In this document: piece after piece, positions 55,378 to 64,000 of the stretch
Numbering within the stretch: the first letter of the stretch is position 1
How the letters are laid out: each line of letters begins with the position of its first letter
Source of the DNA: Janthinobacterium agaricidamnosum
Lineage (GTDB): Bacteria; Pseudomonadota; Gammaproteobacteria; Burkholderiales; Burkholderiaceae_D
Reading direction: 5' to 3'
Length of the DNA: 64,000 nucleotides
Assembly (NCBI RefSeq): GCF_003667705.1
Contig: NZ_CP033019.1
Location: 2,356,001 to 2,420,000 of the forward strand
Made by a program: the position numbers and the translations under genes
The notes under the pieces: generated by a model
Databases searched by the model: none
The model's input: the letters and a program-made list of their open reading frames with translations, nothing else
What the model was told of the DNA's origin: nothing

Positions 55378-57894
55378 GTGAAAATCGTCACGCGCTTCAA
55401 GCTGGCAGAACTGTTTTGCGTGCTGCTCGTGGCCATCATCGTCGCCGTGCTGTTCTCCACCAGCATGGCGATGCAGCGCGAACTGGCGAAGAACAAGGCG
55501 GCGGCCGATATCCTGCAAGCCGTCACGTCGCTGCGCTACCTGTCGATCGAATATGCGCTGCACCATGGCGCGCGCACGCGGGCACAGTGGCAGCTGCGCA
55601 GCGAGTCGCTGTCCACCGGCTTGCTGGCCACGCCGGCCTTCGCCGCCGGCGAGGAGCGCGCGCTGCTGCGGGAATTGCGGCGCGACCTGGCAAGCGTGGA
55701 CGGCCTGTTCGAGCTGTTTGTCGCGAATCACCGCGAGTTGGGTCAGGACCCGCAGCGGCGCGAGGTGCTGGGCGAGCTGGAGTCGCGCCTGTCCGGCCAG
55801 ATCATGGGCAAGGTGCAGGGCATGATCGCCGATGCGATGCTGCTGTCCGCATTGAGCCGGCAAGGCGTGCTGGACGCCCAGCAGCAGGCCAACGTGGCCG
55901 TGATATTGTTCGGCGGCATGATCATCGCGCTGGTGGCCGGTTTGATCTATTTCACCATGACCAGCGTCACGGGGCCGCTGGAGAAGCTGCGCCAGGGCAC
56001 CCTGATCGTCGGCGAAGGCAAGCTCGATTTTGCGCTCGGCGTGCATACCAGGAATGAAATCGGCGACCTGGCACGCGCCTTCGACGGCATGACGGAAAAG
56101 CTGCGCCGCACCACCGTCTCGCGCGACGAACTGGCGCAGGCGAATGCGGCCCTGGAAACGCAGATACAGGAACGTCAGCTGGCCGAGCGCAAGGTGCATG
56201 AACAGCTTGAGCGCCTGAACCTGCTGCAGCAGATCACGCGCTCGATCGGAGAGCGGCAGGATTTGCGCAGTATTTTCCAGGTGGTGGTGCGCAGCCTGGA
56301 AGAGCAGCTGCCCATCGATTTCAGCTGCATTTGCCTGTACGAACCGTCCGAACACGCGCTGCAGGTGATGTGCGTGGGCGTGCGCAGCGAGGCGCTGGCG
56401 CTATCGTTCATGATGGGCGAACACGCGCACATTCCCATCGACGAGAATGGCCTGTCGAGCTGCGTGCGCGGCAAGCTCGTGTATGAGGCCGACATTGCCG
56501 ACGTGGCGTTCCCGTTTCCGCAGCGCCTGGCGCAAGGGGGGCTGCGCGCCCTCGTCATGGCGCCGCTGCCGGCCGAAAACACGGTCTTCGGCATCCTCAT
56601 CGTGGCGCGCCGCGCCGCGCACAGCTTTACCAGCGGCGAGTGCGAATTCCTCAGCCAGCTGAGCGAACACGTGGCGCTGGCCGCCAACCAGGCGCGGCTC
56701 TACGGCGCGCTGCAGCGCGCGTATGACGATTTGCGCCAGACGCAGCAGTCGGTAATGCAGCAGGAGCGCCTGCGCGCGCTGGGGCAGATGGCCAGCGGCA
56801 TCGCGCACGATATCAATAACGCCATTTCGCCCGTGGCCCTGTACACGGAATCGCTGCTGGAGACGGAAACCAATCTCAGTCCGCAGGGCCGGCATTGCCT
56901 GGAAGTGATCGAACGCGCCATCGACGACGTGGCCGCCACCGTGGCGCGCATGCGCGAATTCTACCGCCAGCGCGAACCGCAACTGGCGCTCTCGCCCATC
57001 GACGCGAACCTGGTGGTGCAGCAGGTGCTGGACCTGACCCGCGCGCGCTGGAGCGACATGCCGCAGCAGCGCGGCATCGTCATCGCCCTGCACACGGAGC
57101 TGGCGCACGGCCTGCCCATGCTGCCGGGCAGCGCGGGCGAGCTGCGCGAAGCGCTGACGAACCTGGTCTTCAACGCCGTCGACGCCATGCCGGAAGGCGG
57201 CACCCTGAGCGTGCGCACCAGCTGCGCCGACGTGGCGGGCGAGGCGGCGCGGCAGATGCGGATAGAAGTAGCCGACACGGGCATCGGCATGGACGACAAT
57301 ACGCGCCGCCGCTGCCTGGAACCGTTTTTTACCACCAAGGGCGAGCGTGGCACGGGTCTGGGCCTGGCCATGGTGTACGGCATGATGGAGCGCCATGGCG
57401 CCAGCATCGACATCGTCACGGCGCCGGGGCAGGGCACGGCGGTGCGCCTGGTTTTTCCCGCCTGCGCCGCCGACGAGGGGCAGCAAGCGCCCGACATGGC
57501 CCATCTTGTGCCGCCGCGCCTGCGCATCCTCGTGGTGGACGACGACCCGATGGTGCTCAAGTCCCTGCGCGACATCCTGGAAATCGATGGCCACGACGTG
57601 GTGTCGGCCGACGGCGGCCAGGCCGGCATCGATAGCTTCCTGGCCGCGCGCGACAGGCACGAGGATTTTGCCGTGGTCATCACGGACCTGGGCATGCCTC
57701 ACGTGGACGGGCGCAAGGTGGCCAGCGCCGTGCGCCGCTGTTCGCCGGCCACGCCCATCATCATGCTCACGGGCTGGGGCCAGCGCCTGGCCGCCGACAG
57801 CGATTATCCCGAGCACGTCAACTGCGTGCTGGGCAAGCCGCCCCGGCTGAAAGAATTGCGGCGTGCCCTGAATGCGGTCATGTCGACGGGGTAG
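55378..57894 (+). CDS. Hybrid sensor kinase, TM-HAMP-GAF-HisKA-HATPase-REC
   Basis: 838-residue membrane kinase starting at GTG 55378. TM1 about residues 8-30, periplasmic helical region, TM2 about 177-200 (VILFGGMIIALVAGLIYFTM), HAMP (GPLEKLRQGTLIVGEGKLDF), coiled coil, GAF (about 290-440; VMAPLPAENTVFGILIVARR), HisKA with His477 (ASGIAHDINNAISPVALYTE), HATPase (LVFNAVDAMPEGG, VADTGIGMDD, GTGLGLAMVYGMM), and REC with Asp770 (VVITDLGMPHVDG). The Asn-rich HisKA box resembles NtrB-type kinases. It is the last gene of the cluster and the best candidate for transducing the binding protein's signal. Confidence 0.93.
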   Translation: MKIVTRFKLAELFCVLLVAIIVAVLFSTSMAMQRELAKNKAAADILQAVTSLRYLSIEYALHHGARTRAQWQLRSESLSTGLLATPAFAAGEERALLRELRRDLASVDGLFELFVANHRELGQDPQRREVLGELESRLSGQIMGKVQGMIADAMLLSALSRQGVLDAQQQANVAVILFGGMIIALVAGLIYFTMTSVTGPLEKLRQGTLIVGEGKLDFALGVHTRNEIGDLARAFDGMTEKLRRTTVSRDELAQANAALETQIQERQLAERKVHEQLERLNLLQQITRSIGERQDLRSIFQVVVRSLEEQLPIDFSCICLYEPSEHALQVMCVGVRSEALALSFMMGEHAHIPIDENGLSSCVRGKLVYEADIADVAFPFPQRLAQGGLRALVMAPLPAENTVFGILIVARRAAHSFTSGECEFLSQLSEHVALAANQARLYGALQRAYDDLRQTQQSVMQQERLRALGQMASGIAHDINNAISPVALYTESLLETETNLSPQGRHCLEVIERAIDDVAATVARMREFYRQREPQLALSPIDANLVVQQVLDLTRARWSDMPQQRGIVIALHTELAHGLPMLPGSAGELREALTNLVFNAVDAMPEGGTLSVRTSCADVAGEAARQMRIEVADTGIGMDDNTRRRCLEPFFTTKGERGTGLGLAMVYGMMERHGASIDIVTAPGQGTAVRLVFPACAADEGQQAPDMAHLVPPRLRILVVDDDPMVLKSLRDILEIDGHDVVSADGGQAGIDSFLAARDRHEDFAVVITDLGMPHVDGRKVASAVRRCSPATPIIMLTGWGQRLAADSDYPEHVNCVLGKPPRLKELRRALNAVMSTG

Positions 57895-58092
57895 AGCCGC
57901 CGAGTCGTTCAACCCCGATCATCCTTGTTTAATCCGTATCAAGCTTCACTGCGATGTCCGCACAGCCGCGTGACGACTCACTAGACTTGCATGGATGGAC
58001 CCGTCATTCCAGCCTTTGCCAAAGGCGTGATGAGAATGTCTGTTGTCTGTCCAAGCGCGTCAAACGACTTGTCGTTAAATTAGGGCGATACT

Positions 58093-59469
58093 GTGATCAT
58101 ACCGAGACCCCCGCCAGGAGCAGCACCTGTCCCGACGTACAGCAGCGATTCGCTGAGCAAGAAAATAGCGATCCTCGATCTCGTGACGACCTTGACATAT
58201 AAACTGGCCGTTGCGGCGGGCGCCATCGTCACGCTGACCTATCTGTTTGACATTCAGTTTTTCCCCAGTGGCCTGACGCCAGGCGAAGTGGTGTTCTTTA
58301 TCTTTGTGGCACTGATGTTCGGTTTTCTGTACTGCATCTTTTTGTTGTTCGGGGCCATGTCTGCACTGTGGCTGCTCAAACTACTTTCTTTGCTGGAAGT
58401 GCGGGTTTCCAGGCGGCGCGCAGCCCATGCGCAGGCGACCCTGTTTGTCGTTCCTGCCGGGCTGCACGGCCTTGGCTATTTCCTGTTATCGCTTCTCTTT
58501 TTTTTGCTGTCCCTGTTTTATGCCTTTGCCCTTGTACAACCTCCACTGCTGTTATTGATCACGATCTTTTTTTGTGCCGGTTTTCTCGCCCTGATGCTAG
58601 TTACGGCTGGCACGCAAGGCGGCATCACGGTCACAGGCGCGCGGCCGAAGCCGCAGCGCAGATTGGCGCAGCTTGCCGCAGTGTTCGTGGCACCGCTGGT
58701 ACTCGTGCTGTTCTTCGGGCCGTTCATGAATATGGTGCATATGGCTTTCCAGCTATTGGGTGTACGTATTCCCGACGTGAGCATCGAAGTACCCGATAGC
58801 GAGCTCGGTGAAATCGAGCGCGTCACGGAAGTCGTCGGCCGCCCCATCCTTGACTGCCGCAGGGGCGCGGGGGGACGATTGCTGGTACATCATGCCGATG
58901 TCTTGTGGACTGGCGTTGGCGGCGTGTCGCTTGTCACGTTCAGTGTACGCACGAAGCCGGAGGCCGGCATTTTCAGCCCCGAACCGACCATCCTCAGGGT
59001 TGCCACCTTGCGCCTGGACGCGGCCACGATGCGCATCATCAAGAGCCGGCCTGCGCTGAATCCCTGTTTCGACCTTTCCAACGACTTGCTGTTCAAGACT
59101 GGCAGCGATCAATTGTTGCCAACGGCACAGCCGCGTCTGCGGGCTCTTGCCTCAGCCATTCTGGCGTCGGGTACGCCGCGTGACATTCTGGTACGCGGTC
59201 ACAGCGATGCCCGTCCTTTCGCCCGGAACCTGGCAGGAAAAGGCGTGGATAACCAGCGTCTTTCGGAGTTGCGCGCAGAGGCGATTGTCAATGTGCTCAG
59301 AACTACGCTGGAGGGAAAGAACCTGACATTTGCCTCGGAAGGGGCGGGTGCGCGGGAACCGCGCGTGAAATGCCCTGTCGAGGCAAGTACCACCTCCTAT
59401 GAAACGGAACAGTGCAATGCCCTGAACCGCAGGGTGGAGGTGCGCGTGATGTACGCAAGAACGCAGTAA
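58093..59469 (+). CDS. Multi-pass membrane protein with OmpA-like C-terminal domain
   Basis: 458-residue protein, GTG start at 58093 with AGGG seven bases before it. About five membrane segments fill residues 35-215 (FFIFVALMFGFLYCIFLLFG, GYFLLSLLFFLLSLFYAFAL, LLLLITIFFCAGFLALMLVT). The C-terminal OmpA/MotB-like peptidoglycan-binding domain covers about 330-455 (LLFKTGSDQLLPTAQPRLRA, LVRGHSDARPFARN, RLSELRAEAIVNVLR, NRRVEVRV), with two Cys that could pair (VKCPVE, EQCNALN). Base composition is visibly poorer in GC than the neighbours, with runs of T. Not MotB, since MotB has one helix. I do not recognise a specific family; it may be recently acquired. It stands alone between a kinase and a convergent receptor gene. 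Confidence 0.85.
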   Translation: MIIPRPPPGAAPVPTYSSDSLSKKIAILDLVTTLTYKLAVAAGAIVTLTYLFDIQFFPSGLTPGEVVFFIFVALMFGFLYCIFLLFGAMSALWLLKLLSLLEVRVSRRRAAHAQATLFVVPAGLHGLGYFLLSLLFFLLSLFYAFALVQPPLLLLITIFFCAGFLALMLVTAGTQGGITVTGARPKPQRRLAQLAAVFVAPLVLVLFFGPFMNMVHMAFQLLGVRIPDVSIEVPDSELGEIERVTEVVGRPILDCRRGAGGRLLVHHADVLWTGVGGVSLVTFSVRTKPEAGIFSPEPTILRVATLRLDAATMRIIKSRPALNPCFDLSNDLLFKTGSDQLLPTAQPRLRALASAILASGTPRDILVRGHSDARPFARNLAGKGVDNQRLSELRAEAIVNVLRTTLEGKNLTFASEGAGAREPRVKCPVEASTTSYETEQCNALNRRVEVRVMYARTQ

Positions 59470-59479
59470 GACGAGTTGC

Positions 59480-59505
59480 GGCAACGGCGTTTTTCAGCCG
59501 TTGCC
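59480..59505. terminator. Candidate bidirectional hairpin terminator
   Basis: Perfect nine-base stems GGCAACGGC (59480-59488) and GCCGTTGCC (59497-59505) enclose the eight-base loop GTTTTTCA. It lies between convergent genes 11 bases after the OmpA-like stop. There is no trailing T-run, so strength is uncertain. Confidence 0.5.
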
Positions 59506-59542
59506 ACCGCTCGCCTGGCGTTTTATATCGGTACAGCTTGTA

Positions 59543-61936
59543 TCAGAACCGGTACGTCAAGGTACCTCGCACGCTGCGCGGCGCGCCATACGTGCCTTGC
59601 GCATAGGTGTTGATGTTGATGTATTTCTTGTCGAGCACGTTTTCCACGTTCAGCTGGGCTGTCAGCTGGCGTGACAGCTGGTACGTGGCCATCAGGCTGA
59701 CCGTGCTGTAGGCTTGCTGCGTGACGCGCTCCTTGCCGTTCGGGCCCGCATCGTCAAAGTAGAACTTGCTTTGCCAGTTGACGCCGCCGCCCACGGTGAG
59801 GCCGGGCTGGACTTTCCAGGTGGTGAACAATCGCGCCGTCGAGCGGGGCGACAGGGTGTTGATATCCTGCTGCTCGCTGTCCTTGGCGCGGAAGTGGCTG
59901 GCGCTGGCCGTCACGTTCCAGCCTGGCGCCAGGCGGCCCGACAATTCCCCCTCGATGCCGCGGCTGGTGGCGCCGCGCGCCGCGTAATACGCTTGCGTGG
60001 TGGTGCCGGGGACCCGGTGTGCGCCGTCGGGCTGGGCCAGCTTGTCCTGTTTGATCTCGAAGAGGCCGATGGAGCCGTTGGCCTGGCCGCCGGCCAATTC
60101 CCCCTTCACGCCCACTTCCATGCTCTGGCCCGTCAGCGGGTCCAGCCAGGCGCCCGCGCGGTCCTGGTTTTCCTGCGGGCGGAAGATGTCCGTGTAGCTG
60201 GCATACATCGAATACGTGTCGTTCAGGTCCACCACCAGGCCCGCGTAGGGCACGAACTTGCTTTTGGCGAAGGCGAAGCGGGCGCTGCCGTCAAAGCCGA
60301 TGCGGTCCTTGTCCCAGCGGCTCAGGCGTCCGCCGACGATCAGTCTGGTGCTGTCGGCCAGGTTCAGGCGCGCCGCGCCGTAGGCACCATATTGCTTGGT
60401 GGTATATTTTTCCGACAGCACGGGCTCGCCCCAGGCCGGCTGCGGGTAGCTGCCATCCCAGGCGAGGAAATTGCCGATCGGTTCGGGATCGAGCGCTTCC
60501 TTGACGCTGAATTCGGCGTGCTGCACGGTGTAATTGGCGCCCACGATGGCTTCATGTTCGCGTCCGCCCAGGGTAAATGGCCCGGACAGTTTCACGTCGG
60601 CGCTGCTCTGGTCGCGCGAGCCGATGTAGCGGTTCGGGTAGGCCAGCATGCCCAGGCCCGTGGTGCGGTCGGGCCGCTCGGCCAGGAACAGCAGCGGCGT
60701 GTCTTCCGTGTGCTTGCTGTACATGGCTTGCGCCTGCGCCTTCCAGCCCTGGCCCAGCGCGTGTTCCAAGGTGGCGTGCACGTTGGTCTGCTCGGTGGCC
60801 CAGGCGGCCCAGCGGGGCGCCGTGGTGACGGAACGGTCGAAATCGGTGCGCGAACCGTCGCTGTACCACAGGGGGAAGCCACCCCAGTTGCTGCCTTTCG
60901 GGTCGTTCTTCTGGTAGCTGGCGCCCACCATGATCACGCTGCCGGGCGCCAGGTCCGCCTCGGCGGTGGCGTAGACGAGCTGGCGCTGGTTCGAATAGCC
61001 ATTCGTAAACGACTTGCGGTCTTGCCAGGCGCCAGCGATCCTGCCGCGCACGGAGCCGTCTGCGTTCAGCGGCGCGGCCAGGTCGACGGTACCCCGGTAA
61101 TCGCTCCAGGAGCCGGCCGCCAGCGACCATTGCCCCTCGAACTGCCTGGCGCTGGCCCGCTTGCGCACCAGGTTGATCGAGGCGGACGGGTAGCCGGCGC
61201 CCGTCAGCAAGCCCGTGGCGCCCCGCGTCACTTCCACGCGGTCGTAGATCAGCGAATCCATTTCCGATTCGCCGCCCGAATACTGCACCTTATACGTGGT
61301 GGGCACGCCGTCGTACTGGAAATTGTCGACGTCGAAGCCGCGCGCGGAAAAGGTGCTGCGCTCCGTGTCGAACTGGTTGACGGCGATGCCGGGCGTATTG
61401 CGCAGCACGTCGCGCACCGTCAGCAAGTCCTGGTCATCCATGCGCTGGCGCGTGATGACGCTGACCGATTGCGGCGTTTCGCGCAAGGACAGCACCAGTC
61501 CGGTGGCGCTGGCCGTGGCTGGCGTCGTGTACGAATGCGTCCCTTCCGTGCTGGTGCCGCGCTCGGCCGTGGCGCGCACGGCGATGCCGGGCAGGGTGGT
61601 TGCCTCGCTGGCGGACGGCAGCCTGCGCACGGCGTAGTGGCCGCCGCCCTGGTCGACCGCAATGAGGCCGCTGCCGTCGAGCAGGCGGGCAAAGCCGTCG
61701 GACACCTGGTAATTGCCGCTCAAGCCCCGGCTGTTCAAGCCCGCGTACAGGCTGGCGGCGCCGGAAATGCTGACGCCCGCCTCGGCCGCAAAGGCGGACA
61801 GGGCGGTACTGAGGGGACCGGCTGCCACCTGGTAGTGGCGCGCGGGCGCTTCCTGATGCTGGGCGAATGCGGGCGGCGTCAGGGCCAGGCTGCCCAACAG
61901 GGCCAGGGTCATGCTGGTGTTGCGGTAGTGCTTCAT
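59543..61936 (-). CDS. TonB-dependent siderophore receptor with STN domain
   Basis: 797-residue outer-membrane receptor of the FpvA/FecA transducer type. Signal peptide about residues 1-25 (PPAFA), STN signalling domain about 35-90 (HYQVAAGPLSTALSAFAAEA, then GVSISG), TonB-box-like segment (TLPGIAVRATAE), plug domain (ETPQSVSVITRQRMDDQDLL, FSARGFDVDNFQYDG, VEVTRGATGLLTGAGYPSAS) and a long beta-barrel ending in YGAPRSVRGTLTYRF, where the last Phe is the BAM signal. GAAGGGA eight bases before the ATG at 61936 selects the start. It follows FecR and FecI on the same strand, so ferric-siderophore binding should trigger its own transcription. Which siderophore is unknown. Confidence 0.95.
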   Translation of the reverse strand: MKHYRNTSMTLALLGSLALTPPAFAQHQEAPARHYQVAAGPLSTALSAFAAEAGVSISGAASLYAGLNSRGLSGNYQVSDGFARLLDGSGLIAVDQGGGHYAVRRLPSASEATTLPGIAVRATAERGTSTEGTHSYTTPATASATGLVLSLRETPQSVSVITRQRMDDQDLLTVRDVLRNTPGIAVNQFDTERSTFSARGFDVDNFQYDGVPTTYKVQYSGGESEMDSLIYDRVEVTRGATGLLTGAGYPSASINLVRKRASARQFEGQWSLAAGSWSDYRGTVDLAAPLNADGSVRGRIAGAWQDRKSFTNGYSNQRQLVYATAEADLAPGSVIMVGASYQKNDPKGSNWGGFPLWYSDGSRTDFDRSVTTAPRWAAWATEQTNVHATLEHALGQGWKAQAQAMYSKHTEDTPLLFLAERPDRTTGLGMLAYPNRYIGSRDQSSADVKLSGPFTLGGREHEAIVGANYTVQHAEFSVKEALDPEPIGNFLAWDGSYPQPAWGEPVLSEKYTTKQYGAYGAARLNLADSTRLIVGGRLSRWDKDRIGFDGSARFAFAKSKFVPYAGLVVDLNDTYSMYASYTDIFRPQENQDRAGAWLDPLTGQSMEVGVKGELAGGQANGSIGLFEIKQDKLAQPDGAHRVPGTTTQAYYAARGATSRGIEGELSGRLAPGWNVTASASHFRAKDSEQQDINTLSPRSTARLFTTWKVQPGLTVGGGVNWQSKFYFDDAGPNGKERVTQQAYSTVSLMATYQLSRQLTAQLNVENVLDKKYININTYAQGTYGAPRSVRGTLTYRF

Positions 61937-62009
61937 TGCTTGTTTCCCTTCGTTCATGTGTTGGTCTTGTGTGGATTGACGGGGCACATGCGCGAAAGGG
62001 ACATTTTTT

Positions 62010-62975
62010 TTAAAATATTGATGCGGGTTCGATGGAAATCCACCAGCGGCTGTGGCGCTGCACGCGGATGGGTAGCGATGCTTGCAATAGTGATAACAAT
62101 TGATCCGTATCATGCAATTGGTACACGCCCGACACGCGCAGCCGCGCCACGGCCGGGTCGCAGCGCACCACGCCGTGGCGGTAGCGGCTCAGCTGCGCCA
62201 GCACGTCGGCCAGCGGCGTGTCGTCCGCGTACAGCAATCCCTTGGTCCACGTGGACGCATGCGGCGCCAGCGGCTGCTGTGCGCTGGCCGCCGCTTCGTC
62301 GAAGCTGGCTTGCCAGCCCGCCTGCACGATGACGGGCAAGCCTTTCGCGGGCCGCACTTCGACGGCGCCCTGCGAAACGGCCACCTGAGTGCGCGCGCCG
62401 AACAGGCTGTCTTCCTGGCGCACCGTGAAGCGCGTGCCGAGGGCACGGATGCTGCCGTTGCTGGTGCGCACGATGAACGGACGCTGGCGCGGATCGGGGC
62501 TGGTCGCCACGTGCAGTTCGCCGGCGCGCAGCTGGACCAGGCGCAGCGCGTCGCTGAAACCGAGGTCGGCGGCGCTGGCCGTGTTCAGGCTCAAGGCGCT
62601 GCCATCGGGCAAGGTGAGATGGCGGATTTCGCCCGTTGCCGTGCGCAGGTCCGCCGTCCAAGCCTGCCACGGCGGCACTTTCAGCATGGCCCAGCCGCCT
62701 GGCCCGGCGGCGATCAGCAGGGCCAGGGTTTTCAGGGCGGCGCGGCGCGGCGCGCCGGACGGACGGTCGAGCACCGGCATGGCCAGCGGCGGGGGCAGCA
62801 TGCCGAAGGTGCGGCAGACTTGCTCGGCCCGCTGCCAGGCAGTTTCATGGTCGGGGTGGGCGGCGCGCCAGCGGGCCAGGCCCTGCTGCGCATCAGCGTC
62901 CAGTTCGCCTCCTTGCAGGCGCATCATCCAGTGCGCCGCCACGCGCGCGGCGCGCGCATCGAGGGTTGCGCCCAT
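62010..62975 (-). CDS. FecR family anti-sigma regulator
   Basis: 321-residue inner-membrane regulator. The cytosolic N-terminal domain carries VAAHWMMRLQGGELDADAQQ and ARWRAAHPDHETAWQRAEQV. A twin-arginine motif (Arg77-Arg78, PRRAALKTLALL) leads into the membrane helix. The FecR domain (LRTATGEIRHLTLPDGSALS, LNTASAAD, then VRTSNGSIRALGTRFTV) and a C-terminal STN-contacting region (LADVLAQLSRYRHGVVRCD, LRVSGVYQL) follow. It starts one base after the sigma gene's stop and lies upstream of the receptor gene (74 bases). It should relay the receptor signal to the FecI-type sigma factor. Confidence 0.94.
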   Translation of the reverse strand: MGATLDARAARVAAHWMMRLQGGELDADAQQGLARWRAAHPDHETAWQRAEQVCRTFGMLPPPLAMPVLDRPSGAPRRAALKTLALLIAAGPGGWAMLKVPPWQAWTADLRTATGEIRHLTLPDGSALSLNTASAADLGFSDALRLVQLRAGELHVATSPDPRQRPFIVRTSNGSIRALGTRFTVRQEDSLFGARTQVAVSQGAVEVRPAKGLPVIVQAGWQASFDEAAASAQQPLAPHASTWTKGLLYADDTPLADVLAQLSRYRHGVVRCDPAVARLRVSGVYQLHDTDQLLSLLQASLPIRVQRHSRWWISIEPASIF

Positions 62976-62976
62976 G

Positions 62977-63489
62977 TCAGGCCAGCAACAAAATACATTG
63001 TTCGAACGCCTGCACCATATAGCGCTTGACGGTGCGCTCGCTCACGTGCAGGCGCGCGGCGATGTCCGCATACGCCATGCCTTCGAGCTGCGACAGCAAA
63101 AAGGCCGTGCGCACCTTCGCGCCCAGGCCGTCGAGCATGGCATCGATCTGGTGCAGGGTTTCCAGGATCAGCAAACGCTCCTCCGCCGATGGCGCGGCGG
63201 GCGCGGGCAGCTGCGCCAGGGTGGCCAGCCAGGCTTGCTCCAGCGACTGGCGGCGGTAGTGGTCGATCAGCAGGCGCCGCGCCACAGTGGTCAGGTAGGC
63301 GCGCGGTTCGCGCAGAGTGGCGGCAGGTTCGCCAGGCGTGGCCAGCAGCTTGACGAAGGTATCCTGCGCCAGGTCGGCCGCATGATCGGTGCAGGACAAT
63401 TTGCCGCGCAGCCAGCGCAGCAGCCAGGGATGGTGCTGGCCATACAGCAGTGCGACAGGATCGGCGGCAGGGGATACGGCATACGTCAC
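62977..63489 (-). CDS. ECF sigma factor, FecI family
   Basis: 170-residue iron-starvation sigma factor. Region 2: LYGQHHPWLLRWLRGKLSCT, AADLAQDTFVKLLA, REPRAYLTTVARRLLIDHYR. Region 4: LGAKVRTAFLLSQLEGMAYA, DIAARLHVSERTVKRYMVQA. It heads the FecI-FecR-receptor operon and has a Fur box upstream, so it should be transcribed under iron limitation. The second gate is receptor occupancy through FecR. Confidence 0.95.
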   Translation of the reverse strand: MTYAVSPAADPVALLYGQHHPWLLRWLRGKLSCTDHAADLAQDTFVKLLATPGEPAATLREPRAYLTTVARRLLIDHYRRQSLEQAWLATLAQLPAPAAPSAEERLLILETLHQIDAMLDGLGAKVRTAFLLSQLEGMAYADIAARLHVSERTVKRYMVQAFEQCILLLA

Positions 63490-63549
63490 GGCACACTCCA
63501 GTTGGCGCGGAAGTCCCGTGCCGCTGGCGCATGCAGGCCCTTCTTAAAT

Positions 63550-63568
63550 GCGAATGGTTCTCATTTTA
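63550..63568 (-). promoter_or_regulatory. Fur box upstream of fecI-type sigma gene
   Basis: The core AATGGTTCTCATT (63553-63565) matches 10 of 13 bases of the Fur consensus AATGATAATCATT. It is centred about 70 bases before the sigma start at 63489. The sequence reads similarly on both strands, so it could also affect the divergent corA gene. Confidence 0.7.
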
Positions 63569-63676
63569 CATTGACGCGCCCGAATGTCAATGCGCTGGCT
63601 CAGTTGGCATGGCCATCATGGCATTTCCGCTATACTGGCCCCCCAATAATATTGCCGCCACCAGCCGAAAATCACC

Positions 63677-64000
63677 ATGGACCTCAGTACCCACGCCGCC
63701 GTCGTCAATTGCGAAGCGTATCGCGACGGCAGGAAGATCGCCCACTTCGACATCGACAAGGTGGGCGACTTTCTTGGCGACCCCGATTATTTCGTCTGGA
63801 TCGGCATGGCCAGCCCCGACGCCACGGCCATGCAGGCGCTGCAATCGGCCTTCGGCTTGCACGAACTGGCCGTCGAGGATGCGCAGGGTGCGCATGAGCG
63901 GCCCAAGCTGGAAGAGTACGGCGACACGCTGTTCATGGTGATGCACACGGCCACGCTGGACGGCGACGCCATCGTCTACGGCGAAACCCACGTCTTTCTC
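63677..64000 (+). CDS. corA: Magnesium/cobalt transporter CorA (partial, 3' end off window)
   Basis: The first 108 codons of a CorA-family Mg2+/Co2+ channel. The N-terminal cytoplasmic domain is recognised by GDFLGDPDYFVWIGMASPDA, FGLHELAVEDAQGAHERPKL and EEYGDTLFMVMHTATL. The pore helices with the GMN motif lie beyond the window. The ATG at 63677 follows a region with a TATACT box (63631-63636). It is divergent from the FecI gene. Confidence 0.9.
   Translation, partial: MDLSTHAAVVNCEAYRDGRKIAHFDIDKVGDFLGDPDYFVWIGMASPDATAMQALQSAFGLHELAVEDAQGAHERPKLEEYGDTLFMVMHTATLDGDAIVYGETHVFL

Overview
The window is GC-rich Gram-negative DNA with dense gene packing, many 1-4 base stop/start overlaps and betaproteobacterial family content: RND pumps, a periplasmic PaoABC-type molybdoenzyme, FecI/FecR/TonB receptor modules and long two-component hybrids. 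It looks like an Oxalobacteraceae chromosome (Janthinobacterium, Duganella or Massilia type). That assignment is from overall impression, not a search. No tRNA, rRNA, CRISPR array, insertion sequence or replication origin was seen.

Layout. 1-3600: partial aldo/keto reductase, divergent LysR regulator, and a BaeSR-like sensor/regulator pair. 3734-9444: complete RND efflux operon (periplasmic adaptor, inner-membrane pump, outer-membrane lipoprotein), divergent from the two-component genes. 9453-12218: a PhlG-like C-C hydrolase and an MFS exporter, divergent from an IclR regulator with a perfect 15-bp palindrome between them. 12247-13886: an orphan contractile-tail sheath gene with a short decayed frame behind it. 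14074-17867: ArsB, an NAD(P)H-binding protein, a GNAT acetyltransferase and a glycosyltransferase. 17864-22974: a DUF2145 pair, an HDOD protein, an acyl-CoA-dehydrogenase-like protein, a GST and an SDR. 23292-30878: a hypothetical protein, a VOC protein, a MocR regulator, a nitronate-monooxygenase-like enzyme divergent from a LysR/MFS pair, and a serine hydrolase. 29832-32679 forms one overlapping operon of three hydrolases.

The centre of the window (32770-48687) is the most distinctive part. A candidate Pho box with a -10 precedes a small STN-domain protein without a receptor barrel, an ECF sigma factor and a FecR-type anti-sigma. These lead into a 12.6-kb gene for a 4209-residue filamentous-haemagglutinin-family exoprotein. 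A second ECF sigma gene overlaps its stop codon. The plan matches the Pseudomonas aeruginosa PUMA3 (VreA/VreI/VreR) surface-signalling system, which is phosphate-starvation controlled and drives a giant two-partner-secretion exoprotein. Here regulators and exoprotein are adjacent, no TpsB transporter is in the window, and there is an extra sigma factor.

48764-57894 holds paoABC and then an operon of a REC-kinase-REC protein, a membrane-anchored NMT1-type binding protein and a GAF hybrid kinase, which looks like a ligand-sensing phosphorelay. 58093-59469 is a multi-pass membrane protein with an OmpA-like C-terminus and lower GC than its neighbours. 59543-63568 is a Fur-box-preceded FecI/FecR/TonB siderophore receptor set, and a partial corA runs off the right edge.
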